DNA from: Thermothielavioides terrestris NRRL 8126
Lineage: Eukaryota > Ascomycota > Sordariomycetes > Sordariales > Chaetomiaceae
Assembly (NCBI RefSeq): GCF_000226115.1
Contig: NC_016459.1
Location: 3,209,501-3,273,500, forward strand
Direction of reading: 5' to 3'
DNA length: 64,000 nucleotides
Below, one piece after another: positions 33,037 to 46,000 of the stretch (its first letter is position 1; each line of letters starts with the position of its first letter). The notes under the pieces were generated by a model. The model ran no database searches. It saw nothing but the letters and a program-made list of their open reading frames with translations, and was not told where the DNA came from. The translations under genes were made by a program, and so were the position numbers.

Positions 33037-33818
33037 TGGTGCTTGAGCTGGGAAAGGATTGATGTTGCTGTATAAGGGGATTGCTATATTCGGAGATGAG
33101 TGTAGTTGCCCTGGAACCACTAAGCAGACTGGCACTTCGAGTGGTAGTGACCGATACTTAATGGTGGCATGTGTGCCACGCTGTCGGGAAGTGGAGGAAG
33201 TCGGGATGAACTGACATACATGGAAACGTCGGTTATCGACGACTCCGGCTCCACAGACCGGAGAACGCAGAACAACGGGGATAGCAGCCGAGTGCACCAT
33301 CACGTTGGCCAAGATGGTTGTCAGCTCCGGTGCAAGAAGTCCGCTGACTCGGGCTGTCCCGACCCTTCTCCGGGAGTACCCACTGCGCCGGGGCCGAAGC
33401 AGATAACATGGACCGCAAACATCGAATGTCTGGTGGTCAGAGCCGTCAGCCCATGGTTGTACTTAACGTGATTTCACCGTTTCTGGTACGCTGTGCCGCC
33501 GGGTGTCAACTGCCGAGCCGGCGTCACACACGGGTCCGCGGTAGCGGCGACCCCACCTTCGGGGATGGTCAACCGTTCCATGCCGCAATCACACGCGAGA
33601 CTTTTGCAACATTGGGAAGGAATGACGTGCACCCGCCGTCCTGGCCATGGATTATTTAGCAGCGCCCAGAGCTGTCTCCAATCCACACCACCAACCGTCC
33701 GACGTCACTGCTCACTATCCCTCCCAGAGAAATCCACAGCCCGAGTATCGACGCCCCTATCAGTGTCATTGACCCACTGCGCCACTACAAAAAGAAGTCG
33801 CTAGATCACTAGATCACA
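33037..33818. other. Spacer upstream of the NmrA-like gene
   Basis: 782 bp containing the promoter of the next gene; nothing else supported. Confidence 0.5.
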
Positions 33819-34888
33819 ATGGTATCCATCAAGACCGTGGCAGTCCTGGGTGTAAGTCCCGTACTTGAATTCCGGCTAGGTCAACAACGATCTGACCGAT
33901 CCCGACCACAGGGCACAGGCAACCTCGGCCCGGCGATCGTCCACGAGCTGCTAGCCGCGGGCTTCTCCGTGACGGGCGTCACGCGCGAGGGGTCGACCAA
34001 CTCGACGCCCAAGTACCCGGACAGCGTGCCGGTCCGGGCGGTCGACTACGGGTCATTCGAGGCGCTGCGGGCCGCCTTCCAGAACCAGGACGCCGTCGTG
34101 TCGGTGGTCGGCACGCTGGGCGTGCCCGCGCAGAGGACGGCCGTCGACGCGGCCGTCGCGGCCGGCGTGAAGCGCTTCATCCCCTCCGAGTTCGGCATCA
34201 ACACGCGCAAGGTGCGCGGCACCTCCATCGGCAAGATCCTCACGGGCAAGATCGCCGTGGTCGATTACCTGGAGGAGAAGGCGCGGGAGAACCAGGCGTT
34301 TACGTGGACGGGCCTGTCGACGGGCCTGTTCTTTGACTGGGTGAGTCTCATCTACTAAGTACCTGGCCACCAGCGGCTAGCGGGGACCCAATCTAACACC
34401 TGAGGTGTGTTGCCACTCCCCGCCAACAGGGCCTCGACCGCACCGGCCTCGGCATAATCAACCTGCGCGACAAGAAGGCGACGGTGATCGACTCGGGCAA
34501 CGAGAAGTTCCAGGCCAGCACGCTGTCGCACATCGGGCGGGCCGTCGCCGGCATCCTGCGGCACCCGGACGAGACGGCCAACCGGTACCTGGCCACGGCG
34601 TCGTTCAACCTGTCGGCGAACGAGCTGGTCGCGCTGGTCGAGGAGCTCACGGGGTCCAAGCTGGCCGTCTCGCGCGTCGCCGCGGCGGACCTGGTCAAGG
34701 CCGGCGAGGAGAAGCTCGCCGCCGGCGACTTCCGCGCGTTCGTCGACTTCTTGGGCGCGCACAACTCGGCGGACGGGGCCGGGAACGCGCTGTCGGAGGA
34801 GGAGAGCGCCAATGGCATTCTTGGGTTGCCGTATGAGGATTTGAGGGCGGAGGTGGAGAGTTTCTTGAGGCGGCAGGGGGCTCTGTAA
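33819..34888 (+). CDS. NmrA-like / isoflavone-reductase-like NAD(P)-binding protein
   Basis: Atypical short-chain dehydrogenase of the NmrA/isoflavone reductase group. Exons 33819-33851, 33912-34340 and 34430-34888 (306 aa). The first intron splits the Rossmann motif, and splicing yields TVAVLGGTGNLGPAIVHELL. Further marks are VVSVVGT after strand 4, GVKRFIPSEFGINT and LTGKIAVVDYL (the conserved lysine of this group). It probably binds NADP(H). NmrA-like members are either reductases or redox-sensing regulators; the sequence does not decide between them. The C-terminal part (TASFNLSANELVALVEELTG) is the usual substrate-side lid. Cytosolic, no signal peptide. Confidence 0.88.
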
Positions 34889-35781
34889 TTAGCCAGCGGA
34901 CTCTCTGCTATTTAGCAGACCACAAAAGGTCCAGCTTCTGGGTTGTTATGGCCGCCCAGTTTATGATTCGAGGTCTGATTCAATTACCTGTTGTTGGCAT
35001 CCTCGTGATTGATTCTTGGTCTCGGTTGCAGATTGTCGTGGTCGGTGTTCAGGAGCAAAGCCGTCGAATGCGAATGCTAGCAGCTTTTTCATTGGGCAGT
35101 TGAGGGTAATGAAGATGCGGCCATATGCCATTCCAGTGCCTCGTCCTACAAGCTAGGGAAAGGGAGGGAACGGACCCCCATCTCTCATCTTGCGGGGGTA
35201 CAGCTGACGGCATACCGCTCGCCTAGGTAGGCAAGGTAGGTAGTCTGGTGGACGAAAGAATACAGAAACTGGTTTGGTAGCGTGATTCCACCTGGCCTGC
35301 AGGACTGGGGTTACGTATTCTGCGACGCGAAGCGTCTGGCCGAAATTGGCGGGGAGGAAGCTATGAATAGGTAGCCAACATCCAACCCAGTGAAGATGAA
35401 TACAAAGACTTAAAAACGAGAGGAGAGCGGCCGGTCAGGAATGAACCAGCCAAGAGCGACAGGTAATTACCCTGAGTTACGTGCCTGCCTGTAAGATACA
35501 CTCTGCACTTGACCAATAAAAAAGTGGGCCTTGTGTGGCGTCTGGAGTGGCTAACGCGAGCACCTGCATTACCTCCAGCGAAAGATGAGGCTGAATATTT
35601 CGGCGCGACGCTCGAGCTGCTGCTTCATCCCGGCGACGAAGCTCAAGCTCGATCGCATCCATCCACCGCGTTGCCCCAAAGCCAAGTTGACTTTGCCAGC
35701 GCCAAAACAACATACGCCAATTTCAGCCAAACCAGCCACAGTCCCAGTCGGTATCACCTCCTGTACCCGCCAAACAGGAAA
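34889..35781. other. Spacer between NmrA-like and zinc-finger genes
   Basis: 893 bp. Contains a short CCTAGGTAGG-type repeat cluster near 35222-35250 of the sort scattered through the window's gene ends. No gene supported. Confidence 0.5.
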
Positions 35782-37087
35782 ATGGGCAAAAAGAAACGCG
35801 GACACCCCGACATCGAGGAGCTGCTTGCGCGGCCCTGGTGCTACTACTGTTCGTTCGTTGCGCATCGCTTTTCGCGGGCGGCATTGACTGACTCGGCCGC
35901 AGGCGAACGCGACTTCGAAGACCTGAAGCTCCTCATCTCCCATCAGAAGGCGAAACACTTCAAGTGCGAACGATGCGGCAAGCGGTTGAACACGGCCGGA
36001 GGTATGCGCCTCGACTGAACATGCGCGGGCAGAGCAGAGCTAACCCGTCGTTTGCCCGCTCGCAGGTCTCTCCGTGCACATGAACCAAGTCCACAAAGAA
36101 ACCCTCACGAGCGTCGAGAATGCGCTCCCCAACCGGCAAGGTCTCGACGTCGAGATCTTCGGCATGGAGGGCGTACCCGAGGACATCGTCCAACAGCATA
36201 ACCAGCGCATCATTCAGAACTTCTACACGGCGCAAGCGGAGAGGCAAGCCGCGACAGGAAACCCGCCGCGCGGGCAATCAGGAGGCCAGGGTCCCGCCAA
36301 GAAGATCAAGTACGAGACACCCGAGGAGATCAAGAAGCGGCTCGCCGAGCACCGTGCCAGGGTGGCAGCCCAAAAGGCAGCTGCCGCGAACGGTGTTGCG
36401 CCTCCCGCCGCGCCCGTTGATGGCCAGAGCCCGGCACAGGGCGTAAGTGGTTCCCCTTCTTTCGGCTCCGCCGTCCAATACCTCCCTATGGCCCATGTCT
36501 CACGCGCGTTACGCCCACAGGCATCTCCTTTCCCGCCTCCACAACCCGGGTATCCCTACCCGGTCCCGGGTGCCCCCGGCGCCCCCGGCATGCCGCCCTA
36601 CGCCGCGACACAACCCTACGCGCCGCCGACGGCGGCTGCCTATCCACCAGGTCCCTCCCCGCCCCCAGGCACGACAACAGCACCATTCCCCCTGCCTGCT
36701 CGGCCGCCGAGCGGCGCCGCCGCGGCACCCGGCGTCCCGCCGCCGTACTTCTACAACGGCGCCGGCGCGCCGCCTCCGGGCTACCCCGCTGCGGGCGCCT
36801 CGACGGTGGATGAGCTGGTGGCGAACGCGGCTAGGCAGGGCGGGGGCCCCGGCGGCGTCGGCGGCGATGATATCGACCAGCTGATAAGGATGGCTGAGGC
36901 GGGAATCAAGCCGCCGCCGCCGGCCGGGGCCAAGGCTGTGGCGGAAGAAGGGGCCGCGGCCGCCGCGGCGGGCGGGGAGCGGAAGAAGAAGGAGATGCGG
37001 ATGGTGTATGCGGATACCGAGGTCAGCCCGGAGGAGAAGATGGCCATGCTGCCGCGGTATCGGTGGGTCGAGGAGGCTGCTGCTTGA
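35782..37087 (+). CDS. C2H2 zinc-finger protein, BuGZ/ZNF207-like
   Basis: Exons 35782-35848, 35903-36001, 36066-36442 and 36521-37087 (369 aa). Splicing restores [37 protein letters not shown] and a second finger [22 protein letters not shown]. This N-terminal pair with the WCYYC start is the signature of the BuGZ/ZNF207 family: in animals a nuclear, microtubule- and Bub3-binding protein that also acts in splicing. The rest is disordered and rich in Pro, Gly, Ala and Tyr, with PYPVPG-like runs; in BuGZ such regions drive phase separation. A basic [21 protein letters not shown] segment and a conserved C-terminus ([21 protein letters not shown]) complete it. No obvious Bub3-binding GLEBS motif was seen. 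The first intron's donor (GTTCGT) is weak. Confidence 0.85.
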
Positions 37088-38809
37088 GCAGTTGCGCTGC
37101 CTTGGTTGGGAGCTTGGCGGCGTGACTGCGCCTTCATATCGTCCCTGGCAAGCATGAAAGACTCGTCCGAGGCTATACCTCGTTGAATCTGTACGAAAAT
37201 CTGAAGCATGGTTCCGGCGGCGTGGGAGATTCTGGGAATGTGCTTTGCTGTGTATACTGAGGATAGGAGAACGTATCACCCGCGATCATTGTCGAGGGTG
37301 ATTTTCGTCGGCCCATGTCTTATCTCAACCTACGCAGATGTCTTCAGGTTACGGCTCTTAAAGTTCGGCCCTCTTAGCTGGCCTTCTGATACTGGATGTT
37401 TCGCTGCCTCGGGCAGCCAGGGAGCGCCTCTTCTGTTTCTCTCATCCGATGCTCGGATGCCCCTTCAACCACCTCAACTGGAAGCTGGAAATGATCGCCT
37501 CCGGTATGAGGTCTGTGCCCGGCGACTTCGCTGCTAACATCCATCAATGAGTTAGTCAGTTACGGGCCATGCTTTCCCGAAAAAGCGGCTCGGTTCACAC
37601 CTCTCCGTGGTATCTCCAACGAGCTGTCGTCTCGGTCACGACCAGTGCAGGCAAGACACGCGCATGGAGCCAGGGACAACGCTAACAGAAACTTGGTAGA
37701 GACCAGCCTGCCCAGACCTGATCCCGGTCCTTGGACTCTGGCCCCAATTCCGGAAGTTAAAATAGCCTTTCCAGGAAGCTAAGGCGTGGGCCTCTGCTTT
37801 TCGGCTAAAGTCGAGTGCTACGCGACGAGTCCACCTCGCTCCGCTCTCCCCGCATTGCCATCGAACTCTTCGATTCCAGGCGGTTTCCACGGTTGGCGTT
37901 GTTCGCTTCTCCAACTGCATCCTCGTGGTGGTTGTGTCCGTATTATTAAGCATTTACACTAATATCCTCCCCGCTTGTCAACAGTCACCTCCCAACGGTC
38001 AGGCACTTTCGGACCACGCAGCAGCCAAGGATTACCCCCAGGGCCGAGATTGCGCGAAGGACGATCAATCCCTCAAGCGGACCCAACCCTCACCTCACCC
38101 CATGGGGATACCTGTGGGGATGCTGGGGGTTCGAGAGGCATCCCATGCGGGGAACTTCACTGGGCGAACCCATCCCGCGGCTTGCAATCCGGAACCCGAG
38201 TCCACGACGCTTCCGTAGCCCTGACTAACGGCTTCTGCCCAGTCAACGGCTGGTGTATGTACCGTGGTACATATCACAGTAGTGTACCTGCACGGGAGTT
38301 CCGAGAGGCTTGACGCTAACGGTGTGGCCACAACAACTCCGCTCTCATTCATTTTAACCGCCCTCCCGGACGGCCGGCCCGGCCATGCCTACTTGGAGTT
38401 CGCGTCTCCAAATCTTGGCCATTGGGGATGATTCCCCGCCTATTCTACCACCCTAGCACGTGGATGTTGGTACAGTTCACTAGACTAGGGCACCACAGTA
38501 AGCTCAAATTGCCATGTTCCCTCCGCAGGACCCAATGCGGGCCGGTAGCGATGCCTTCATGCCTCCACGATTTTCCCACCAATACGTGGCCATGTACACA
38601 CCAGGCCCCCATGGCAACGCGGGTCGCAGCGCAGCAGCGTGCCTTGCATACCCGGGCGGCTGGATATATGATATCAGATGTGGTCGGCCACCCTGGGCGC
38701 ACACACTTCGCCGCGTCTCATTGTTGAGCCTCTGGGGCAAGTGAGTCGTGACCTGCCGACGCGTCCGGGGTAGACTGCTCGCAGCACCGAGTCGCACGAC
38801 ACTCCCAAG
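37088..38809. other. Intergenic region upstream of GH115
   Basis: 1.7 kb without a convincing gene. Contains a GGCTAAA box at 37803-37809 and an 18-bp interrupted dyad TATGTACC-GT-GGTACATA at 38256-38273. Both could be regulator sites of the alpha-glucuronidase gene. Confidence 0.5.
37803..37809 (+). promoter_or_regulatory. Candidate XlnR/Xyr1 site (GGCTAAA)
   Basis: Exact match to the core bound by the fungal xylanase activator XlnR/Xyr1, about 1 kb upstream of the GH115 start. A seven-base match is expected by chance every few kilobases on either strand, so this is only a candidate. Confidence 0.25.
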
Positions 38810-41800
38810 ATGCATTCTGCGGGCGTGAAGGGGGCCCTCTGGCTCGCCTTCAGCTCGGTGGTTGCTGCTCTGGGTCAGCAGAGCATAATCTCGACCAGCA
38901 GCCATGGCGCCGAGATGCAGATCGCCGGCGGCAGCGTGGGCAAGGGCCAGATTCTGGTCTCGAGCAACGACTACTGGGGCGTCATCCGTGCCGCTGGCGA
39001 CCTTGCCGTAGACTTCGGCCGCGTCACGGGCATCAATTACACGCTCAGCAACGGCGAGAAGCACGCGGCGCCGGCGACGTACACGTACCATCCGGTCAAC
39101 AACATGAACAACACCTTCGTAAGTTTACCGAGGCAGTTGACCAGAAGGGGTAGTTCTTAACTCTTGCAGTACTCGACCACCGGAACTGCCCACTTCACCG
39201 GCCCGGCCTACGCAGACTACTCCCCGAAGTCCGTTGTCATTATCGCGGGAACCATCGGAAACTCGACCATCATCGACAAGCTCATCTCTTCCAAGGCCAT
39301 CGATGTCTCAAGCGTCAAGGGCAAGTGGGAGTCCTTCACCAGCCAGGTGGTCAACAACCCGGTGTCTGGCTGCTCCAAGGCACTGGTTATCGCGGGAAGC
39401 GACCCGCGCGGCACCATCTACGGCATCTACGACATCAGCGAGCAGATTGGCGTCAGCCCGTGGTACTTCTGGGCCGACAGCCCGCCGAAGAGGAGCAAGA
39501 ACCTCTACGTCACGTCCAAAAAGAAGGTCCAGGGCCCGCCGTCTGTCAAGTACCGCGGCTTCTTCCTGAACGACGAGCAGCCGGCCCTGACCGACTGGGT
39601 AGCGTAAGTAGCTCGCTGGTATGCACGAGGCGGGTTCCCGGCCGCAGCTAACTTGGTGCAGCTCCCGCTGGCCGGACACCCCTTATGGCCCCGGCTTCGG
39701 CCATGAATTCTACAGCCTCGTCTTTGAGCTCCTGCTGCGGCTCCGCGCCAACTACCTCTGGCCCGCCATCTGGGCGACCATGTTCGAGGTCGACGACCCT
39801 GCAAACCAGCCGCTCGCGGATGCCTACGAGGTTGTCCTCGGCTCGTCGCATACCGAGCCCCTGATGCGCGCGCAGAACGAGTTCGGCCACTTCTACCCGG
39901 GCCCCTGGGCGTACAACCTCAACAACAAGACCATCGACGACTACTTCCGCTACGGCGTGCAGCGCGCCAAGCCGTACGCGCGCAACAGCCTGTGGACCAT
40001 GGGCATGCGCGGCACCGGCGACACGGCCATCGAGGGTCTCGGCACCGACCTCATCGTGCAGATGCTCGACATTCTCGTCAAGAACCAGCGCCAGATCATG
40101 TCTGACGGTCTCGGCGTCGCCGACATCACGACCGTGCCCCAGATGTGGTGTCTCTACAAGGAGGTCATGAGCTACATCTTCGCCGGTCTGCAGGTGCCCG
40201 ACGATGTGACGCTCCTCTGGGCCGACGACAACTGGGGCAACGTCCGCCGGCTGCCGCTGCTCAACGAGACGCAGCGCACGGGTGGTGCGGGCATCTACTA
40301 CCACTTTGATTACGTCGGCGACCCGCGCGACTACAAGTGGATCAACACGATCCAGCTGTCCAAGACGGCCGAGCAGATGCACATGGCGTACGCCCGCGGC
40401 GCCGACCGCATCTGGATCGTCAACGTCGGCGACCTGAAGGCGCTCGAGATCCCCATCAACCATTTCTTCGACTTGGCCTACGACGCCAACCGGTGGGACG
40501 TCGACAGCACCGACGACTGGGCGGTGGCGTGGGCGGCGCGCGAGTTTGGATCGGAGCACGCCAAGGACATCGCCGACGTCATGATCAAGTACGGCACGTA
40601 CGCGGCCCGCCGCAAGTTCGAGCTGATCGAGCCCGAGACGTACTCCGTCATCAACTACAACGAGGCCGACGCGGTGCTCCAGCAGTGGGCGGATCTGGTT
40701 GCCAAGGCCCAGGCTATCTACGACAAGCTCCCTGCCGAGACGCAGGCTGCCTACTTCGAGACGGTGCTGCACCCCGCCCTGGCCGGCCAGATCGTGAACC
40801 AGGTCTACATCGGTGGCGCCCGGAACAATCTCTACGCCGGACAGAAGCGCAACGCGGCGAACACGGTGGTCCAGGAGGTGCTGGGGTACTCGGCGGCCGA
40901 CGCGAAGCTTACCCGCCGCTGGAACGCGCTGCTCGGCGGGAAGTGGAATCACTTTATGGACCGTAAGCGCCTCCTCTTGCTGGTTTGTTGTCCAACCCGC
41001 TTCGGGATCCAATGCTAACGTGTTTGAACCTCCCCAGAGACCCACCTCGGCTACGACGGCTACTGGCAGCAGCCGATGCGCAACACGCTTCCCTCCATGA
41101 TCTACGTCCAGACGGACTTCGCCTCTCTGGCCGGCCAGCTCGGCATCGGCGTGGAAGGCTCCAACGCCACCGTCAAGGGCGACGACAAGTACCACGCCAA
41201 CAGCGGCAACGACCTGACCGTCCCACCGCTCGACCCCTACGGGCCGGCTACGCGCTACTTCGACGTCTTCTCGCGCGGCACGGAGGAGTGCGCCTGGAAC
41301 ATCTCGGCGTCCGAACCGTGGCTGAAGCTCTCCCAGACGCACGGCATCGTCGGCGGCAACCACCCGGACACGCGCGTGTACATCTCGGTCGACTGGAAGT
41401 CGGCGCCCAAGGCGCCCTACTCGGAGACCGTCAAGATCAGCTTCACCACGTGCCGCGGCTTCGACCGCTACGGGTACTCGGACCCGCACGTGCTGGTGCC
41501 CGTCAACGTGCGCTCGGTGCCGTCCAGCTTCACCAAGGGCTTCGTCGAGGCGGACGGCTACGTGGCCTTCGCCGGCGCGCACTACTCGGCCATCCTCCCG
41601 CCGTCGCAGTCCACGCCGGCCAACAAGAACGTCACGTACCACACCTTCGCGCACTACGGCCGCATCTCCTCCGGCGTCGGCCTCGTCCCGCAGAACACGG
41701 AGAAGCTCACGCTCGCCACCGCGCCCGCGCTCGAGTACGACCTCTACCTCTTCACCAACACCTCGGCCGCCAACGTCACGCTCTACCTCTCCCCCTCGCT

Positions 41801-42197
41801 CAACTACCTGGGCGACGCGACGCCGCTCGAGTACGCCGTGTCGCTCGTCCCGGCCTCCTCCTCCTCCTCCTCCTCCTCGTCGTCGTCGGCAGCGGCCGTC
41901 AAGTACGTGCAACCGGTCGGCGTGACGGTGGGCGCCAACATGCCGGCGGGGTGGGGCGAGGCGGCGGCCAACGGCGTGTGGAGCGGCAAGTACACGACCA
42001 GCAGCTTCGCGGTGCCGGCCGAGGGCGCGTACAAGCTGCGCGTGTGGGCGCTGCTGCCGGGCGTGGTGGTGCAGAAGGTCGTCGTCGACCTGGGCGGCGT
42101 GCGGCCCAGCTATCTGGGCCCGCCCGAGAGCTTCCTCGTCGGCAGGGACGTGGTGGGCAAGAGGGACGGGACCAGTTTCCTGTCGGATCCGGAGTGA
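38810..42197 (+). CDS. GH115 xylan alpha-1,2-glucuronidase, secreted
   Basis: Removes (4-O-methyl-)glucuronic acid side chains from xylan, including internal ones. Exons 38810-39118, 39170-39603, 39662-40962 and 41038-42197 (1067 aa); introns are 51-75 bp and in phase. Signal peptide of about 21 residues (MHSAGVKGALWLAFSSVVAA). GH115 blocks are clear: IVIAGSDPRGTIYGIYD-type segment, SPWYFWADSPP, KYRGFFLNDEQPALTDWV, FGHEFYSLVFELLLRLRANYLWPAIW, SSHTEPLMR, LLWADDNWGNVRRLP and GIYYHFDYVGDPRDYKWINT. The C-terminal region is the beta-rich GH115 accessory domain. A run of 11 serines (coding bases 41856-41888) lies in a surface loop near the C-terminus. Pairs functionally with the CE15 esterase at 5.2 kb. 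Confidence 0.95.
41856..41888. repeat. Serine-codon microsatellite
   Basis: TCC then TCG triplets, 11 in a row, encoding polyserine inside the GH115 protein. Slippage-prone. Confidence 0.9.
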
Positions 42198-43035
42198 TTG
42201 GGTCGCGGATGGGAGGAGGTAAGAGGGGAAAGGGAGTGGAATTGTATTCAGTTTAGGTAAATTACCTTAACTATTGTTAATTCGATAATGATATTTTTGG
42301 TGGTTAATGAGATGGTGATACATGCCGCCGGCAAATTAGTAGAAAGTGCTCTTCCTGCCGGTATGATGACGAAGCGTTCGGGAGGTCGATATTTCCAGCT
42401 TTCAGCTGGTGCCCGAAGATCTCAAATGCAGAATGGTGTGCCGAAGCGGTGGTGGAGTTTGCGATTGCAAAGGCACCGAGAATCAAGTGCGGAACACTTC
42501 GTACGGTTTCAAAAGAACGGCAGTTACTCCGTTTTCCGTACCGATGGTCATGTAATAGTGTATGATTCATTCAAGCCCCACAACAATCCCCTGCACCTGC
42601 GTGCCTCTTTAAGGATAACCGCGTGGAAGCTCCACATGTTTCAGGGCCTGGACCCACTTGGCGGTCGCTGCGGAAACCGGGAGTGGAGCAACCAAAACAG
42701 TCAATACCGTTACGCCAATCCAAGACGAGAAATTGAAGGCAGGAGCGAGATGCCGACTCGAGCAAACCACGTCATCTCCTTCATTTCTTCATTCCAGACG
42801 GTCGCTGTTCCTTCTCGAAGCTGCAACACCTGCGCCCATTCATTCATTCATTCCAGCTTTGGGCCACCGCCACCGTTTCACGACGACTTCATTTCCTCCA
42901 GTCTCTGATTGTCGATTGTTGACCGGCGCGGCGGAGACCCAGACCCCAATTCTGCCCTTTCCTTGACCTTCGTTTTGCTCTGCTGACCGACTCGCCGCCG
43001 ACGTCCCGAGGGCGACTGGCATCAAACCCGCCAAG
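42198..43035. other. Spacer between GH115 and kinesin-8 genes
   Basis: 838 bp. GH115 3' region (AT-rich near 42250-42300) and kinesin promoter/leader. No gene supported. Confidence 0.5.
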
Positions 43036-46000
43036 ATGGACCCCAATGCCTCCTCCATCACCGTTGCAGGTACGGCAACGGCTTCCCTCCGCAGCCCTGT
43101 ACAGTCCGCCGCTCGTTGCTCACTAACCATCCTCTCACCAGTCCGGGTGCGACCGTTCACTATCCGCGAGGCTGCCCAACTGTGAGCTGCCCCGCGACCC
43201 TCAACATCGACTCCCGAAGCGACTCCCACCGCAAGTGGCTGACACAAGAGCAGAGTCAAGAATGACGACAGCACACTCTTCCTCGGCGACGGCTCGCTGG
43301 CCGCGGCTCCCACTCCCAAGCTGAACCAACGAGGGATAAGATCAGTCATCAAGGTTGTGGATGACCGTTGTTTGTATGTGCCCCGCCCAGATGAGGTTCG
43401 TATCCTCGTGGGCTGACCGAGATGTGCAGGGTTTTCGACCCCCCGGAAGACAGCCCCGTCCAGAAGTTCAGCCGATCGGTTGTCCCAAACGCCGGCAAGA
43501 AAGTCAAAGACCAAGTCTTCGCATTCGACCGCATATTCGACGAAAATGCCACCCAGACTGACGTCTACGAAGGAACGACCAAGGGCCTGCTGGACAGCAT
43601 CCTCGACGGCTACAACGCCACCGTGTTCGCATACGGCGCCACGGGCTGCGGCAAGACACACACCATCACCGGCACCGCACAGCAGCCGGGCATTATCTTC
43701 CTCACCATGCAGGAATTGTTCGAGAAGATCCAGGAGCGCAGTGATGAAAAGGTGACCGAGGTGTCGCTGTCGTACCTTGAAATCTACAACGAGACCATCC
43801 GCGACCTGCTGGTCCCCGGCGGTGGCAAGCAGGGATTGACGTTGCGCGAGGACTCGAACCAGGCCGTCACGGTCGCCGGCTTGACCAGCCATCACCCGAA
43901 GGACGTGCAGGAGGTCATGGACATGATCGTGCAGGGCAACGAGTACCGAACCGTATCGCCTACCGCGGCGAACGCTGTCTCATCGCGGTCCCATGCCGTG
44001 TTGCAGATTAACGTGGCCCAGAGGGACCGGAATGCCCCCGTCAGCGAGCCCCACACCATGGCCACCTTGAGCATTATCGATCTCGCCGGCAGCGAGCGCG
44101 CCAGTGCCACCAAGAACCGGGGCGAGCGCTTGATCGAGGGCGCCAACATCAACAAGTCCCTGCTGGCGCTGGGAAGTTGCATCAACGCGCTGTGCGACCC
44201 GCGGAAGCGGAACCACGTGCCGTACCGCAATAGCAAGCTCACACGCCTGCTCAAATTCTCGCTGGGCGGCAACTGCAAGACGGTCATGATCGTGTGCGTC
44301 AGCCCGTCGAGCGAGCATTATGACGAAACGCAGAACACGCTGCGCTACGCCAACCGGGCCAAGAACATCCAGACCAAGGTTACCCGCAACGTCTTCAACG
44401 TCAATCGGCACGTCAAGGACTTCCTGGTCAAGATCGACGAGCAGATGGCACTCATCAACGAGCTCAAGGCGCAGCAGAAGGAGGCCGAGAAGACCCATTT
44501 CGCCAAGTTCCGGAAGCAGATGGACAAGCGGGATGCTGTGGTGCGGGAGGGCATCTTGCGCTTGCGCGCTGCGTACGAGAACGCCGCGTCCGAGAGGCAA
44601 GAGAAGGTGAACCTCATGAAGAAACTGAAGGCCATCGAGCGGCGGATTGGACTGCTCTCGGCCTGGATTGCGGCCTTTGACGCGGTGTGCGATTCCCGCG
44701 GCGACGAGGAGGCGATGCCATCCAACCTGGCCGCCATGCGCAAAACGGCGCACGGTATTCTGATGGAGCTGGAGAGCAGCAGGCACCACATCCACCAGAG
44801 ACTGGAGCGGTCGCACTGGGAGCGTGTCTTGGACACGGCCTTGAACCACAGCATCTCGCAGCTCCCGACGGACGACGGCCTTGTCGATGGTTCGGAGCGT
44901 GACACCCTGGCGCGCGAAGCAGAGATGCTCAAGACCAGCTTCATGCGGGAAGCATACAGAGAGGTGTTGGAGCAGGACAAGGCTGGTGATGCGGCGGTCC
45001 TGCAGGTGCTGCTTACTGCTCAGTTCGAGATCCTGTCTTCGATGTCCGAGACCCTCAATATGAGCGAGGAGGAGGCCGTCGCCCACGCCAAGACGATGAT
45101 TAGCCGCCTCCTCGAGACCGGCTACTCGGCGGTGTCGCATGTCGTCAAGCCCGACGGCTCCATGATGCCCGTAGAAATGTTCCCGCCAACCAAGCGCGGC
45201 ACTCCGAAGCGGAAGAAGTCGCTCAACATCCACCCCAAGCCCATCCCGGTCCCTAATCTCCCGGCTGCCCAGCAACAGGCGATCGCTTCACCGATCAAGG
45301 TATCGCCGAGGCGGCGCAAGATTGGCGCCGGACGCAAGGGTGTCACGTTTACTCCGGTGAAGAAGAAGCACTCGGTGCGCTGGCGGGATGACGAGAGCGA
45401 GCAAGGAACCCTGGCCGACTTCGAGAAGACGCCGCAGAAGTTCTCATCGCCCGAGGAGCCGTCTCCCGAGAAGGCGCTTCCCACCCAACCTCCGGTGCCC
45501 TACTACCTCAACCACATGGACTCTCCCCAAAACTCTAGCCCGACTCTCGCCCCCCCTGACGTATCAACGCTGTCCATCGGCAAACCGAACCGGTTCCAGG
45601 CCGGCTTCCTATCCAAAACACGGGCATCGCAGCCGAGCAACGGCACGAGCAATGGCTCGCCCGTGCCCCCCAAGCTATCCCTCAACCTGACCGGGTCCTC
45701 CGATACCGAAGACCGGCCATCGCCGTTGCGGACACTGCCCGTGGGCCGGGCTACTAACTCGCTCTCGCCGCCGCCCGCAACGCAGCACAGCAGTCCCAAG
45801 CCCGCAAGCATGCTCTCCACCCTGAACGAGAACGGGAACGAGAACGAGCCGCCTCGCCGAAGCTCCCCGGCCTCGCGGCTCCCCCGCGCCTCATACGGCT
45901 CCGGCTCGGACTCGGAAATCGACCCGCTCAAAATCCGCTCCGCCCTGCAATCCGCCAAGCGCCGCGACCGGCTGTCGCTCATGGCGGGCACCGCCTCGTC

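Noticed and set aside
39648..41912. 754-codon open frame on the minus strand opposite GH115
   Set aside because: Antisense shadow of the GH115 exons; Arg/Val/Asp-rich translation with no family similarity.
40985..42256. 423-codon open frame overlapping the end of GH115 in another frame
   Set aside because: Arg/Ala/His-rich out-of-frame translation; the GH115 frame has clear domain motifs over the same bases.
43980..45275. 431-codon antisense frame opposite kinesin-8
   Set aside because: Shadow of the motor and coiled-coil coding sequence; no independent evidence.
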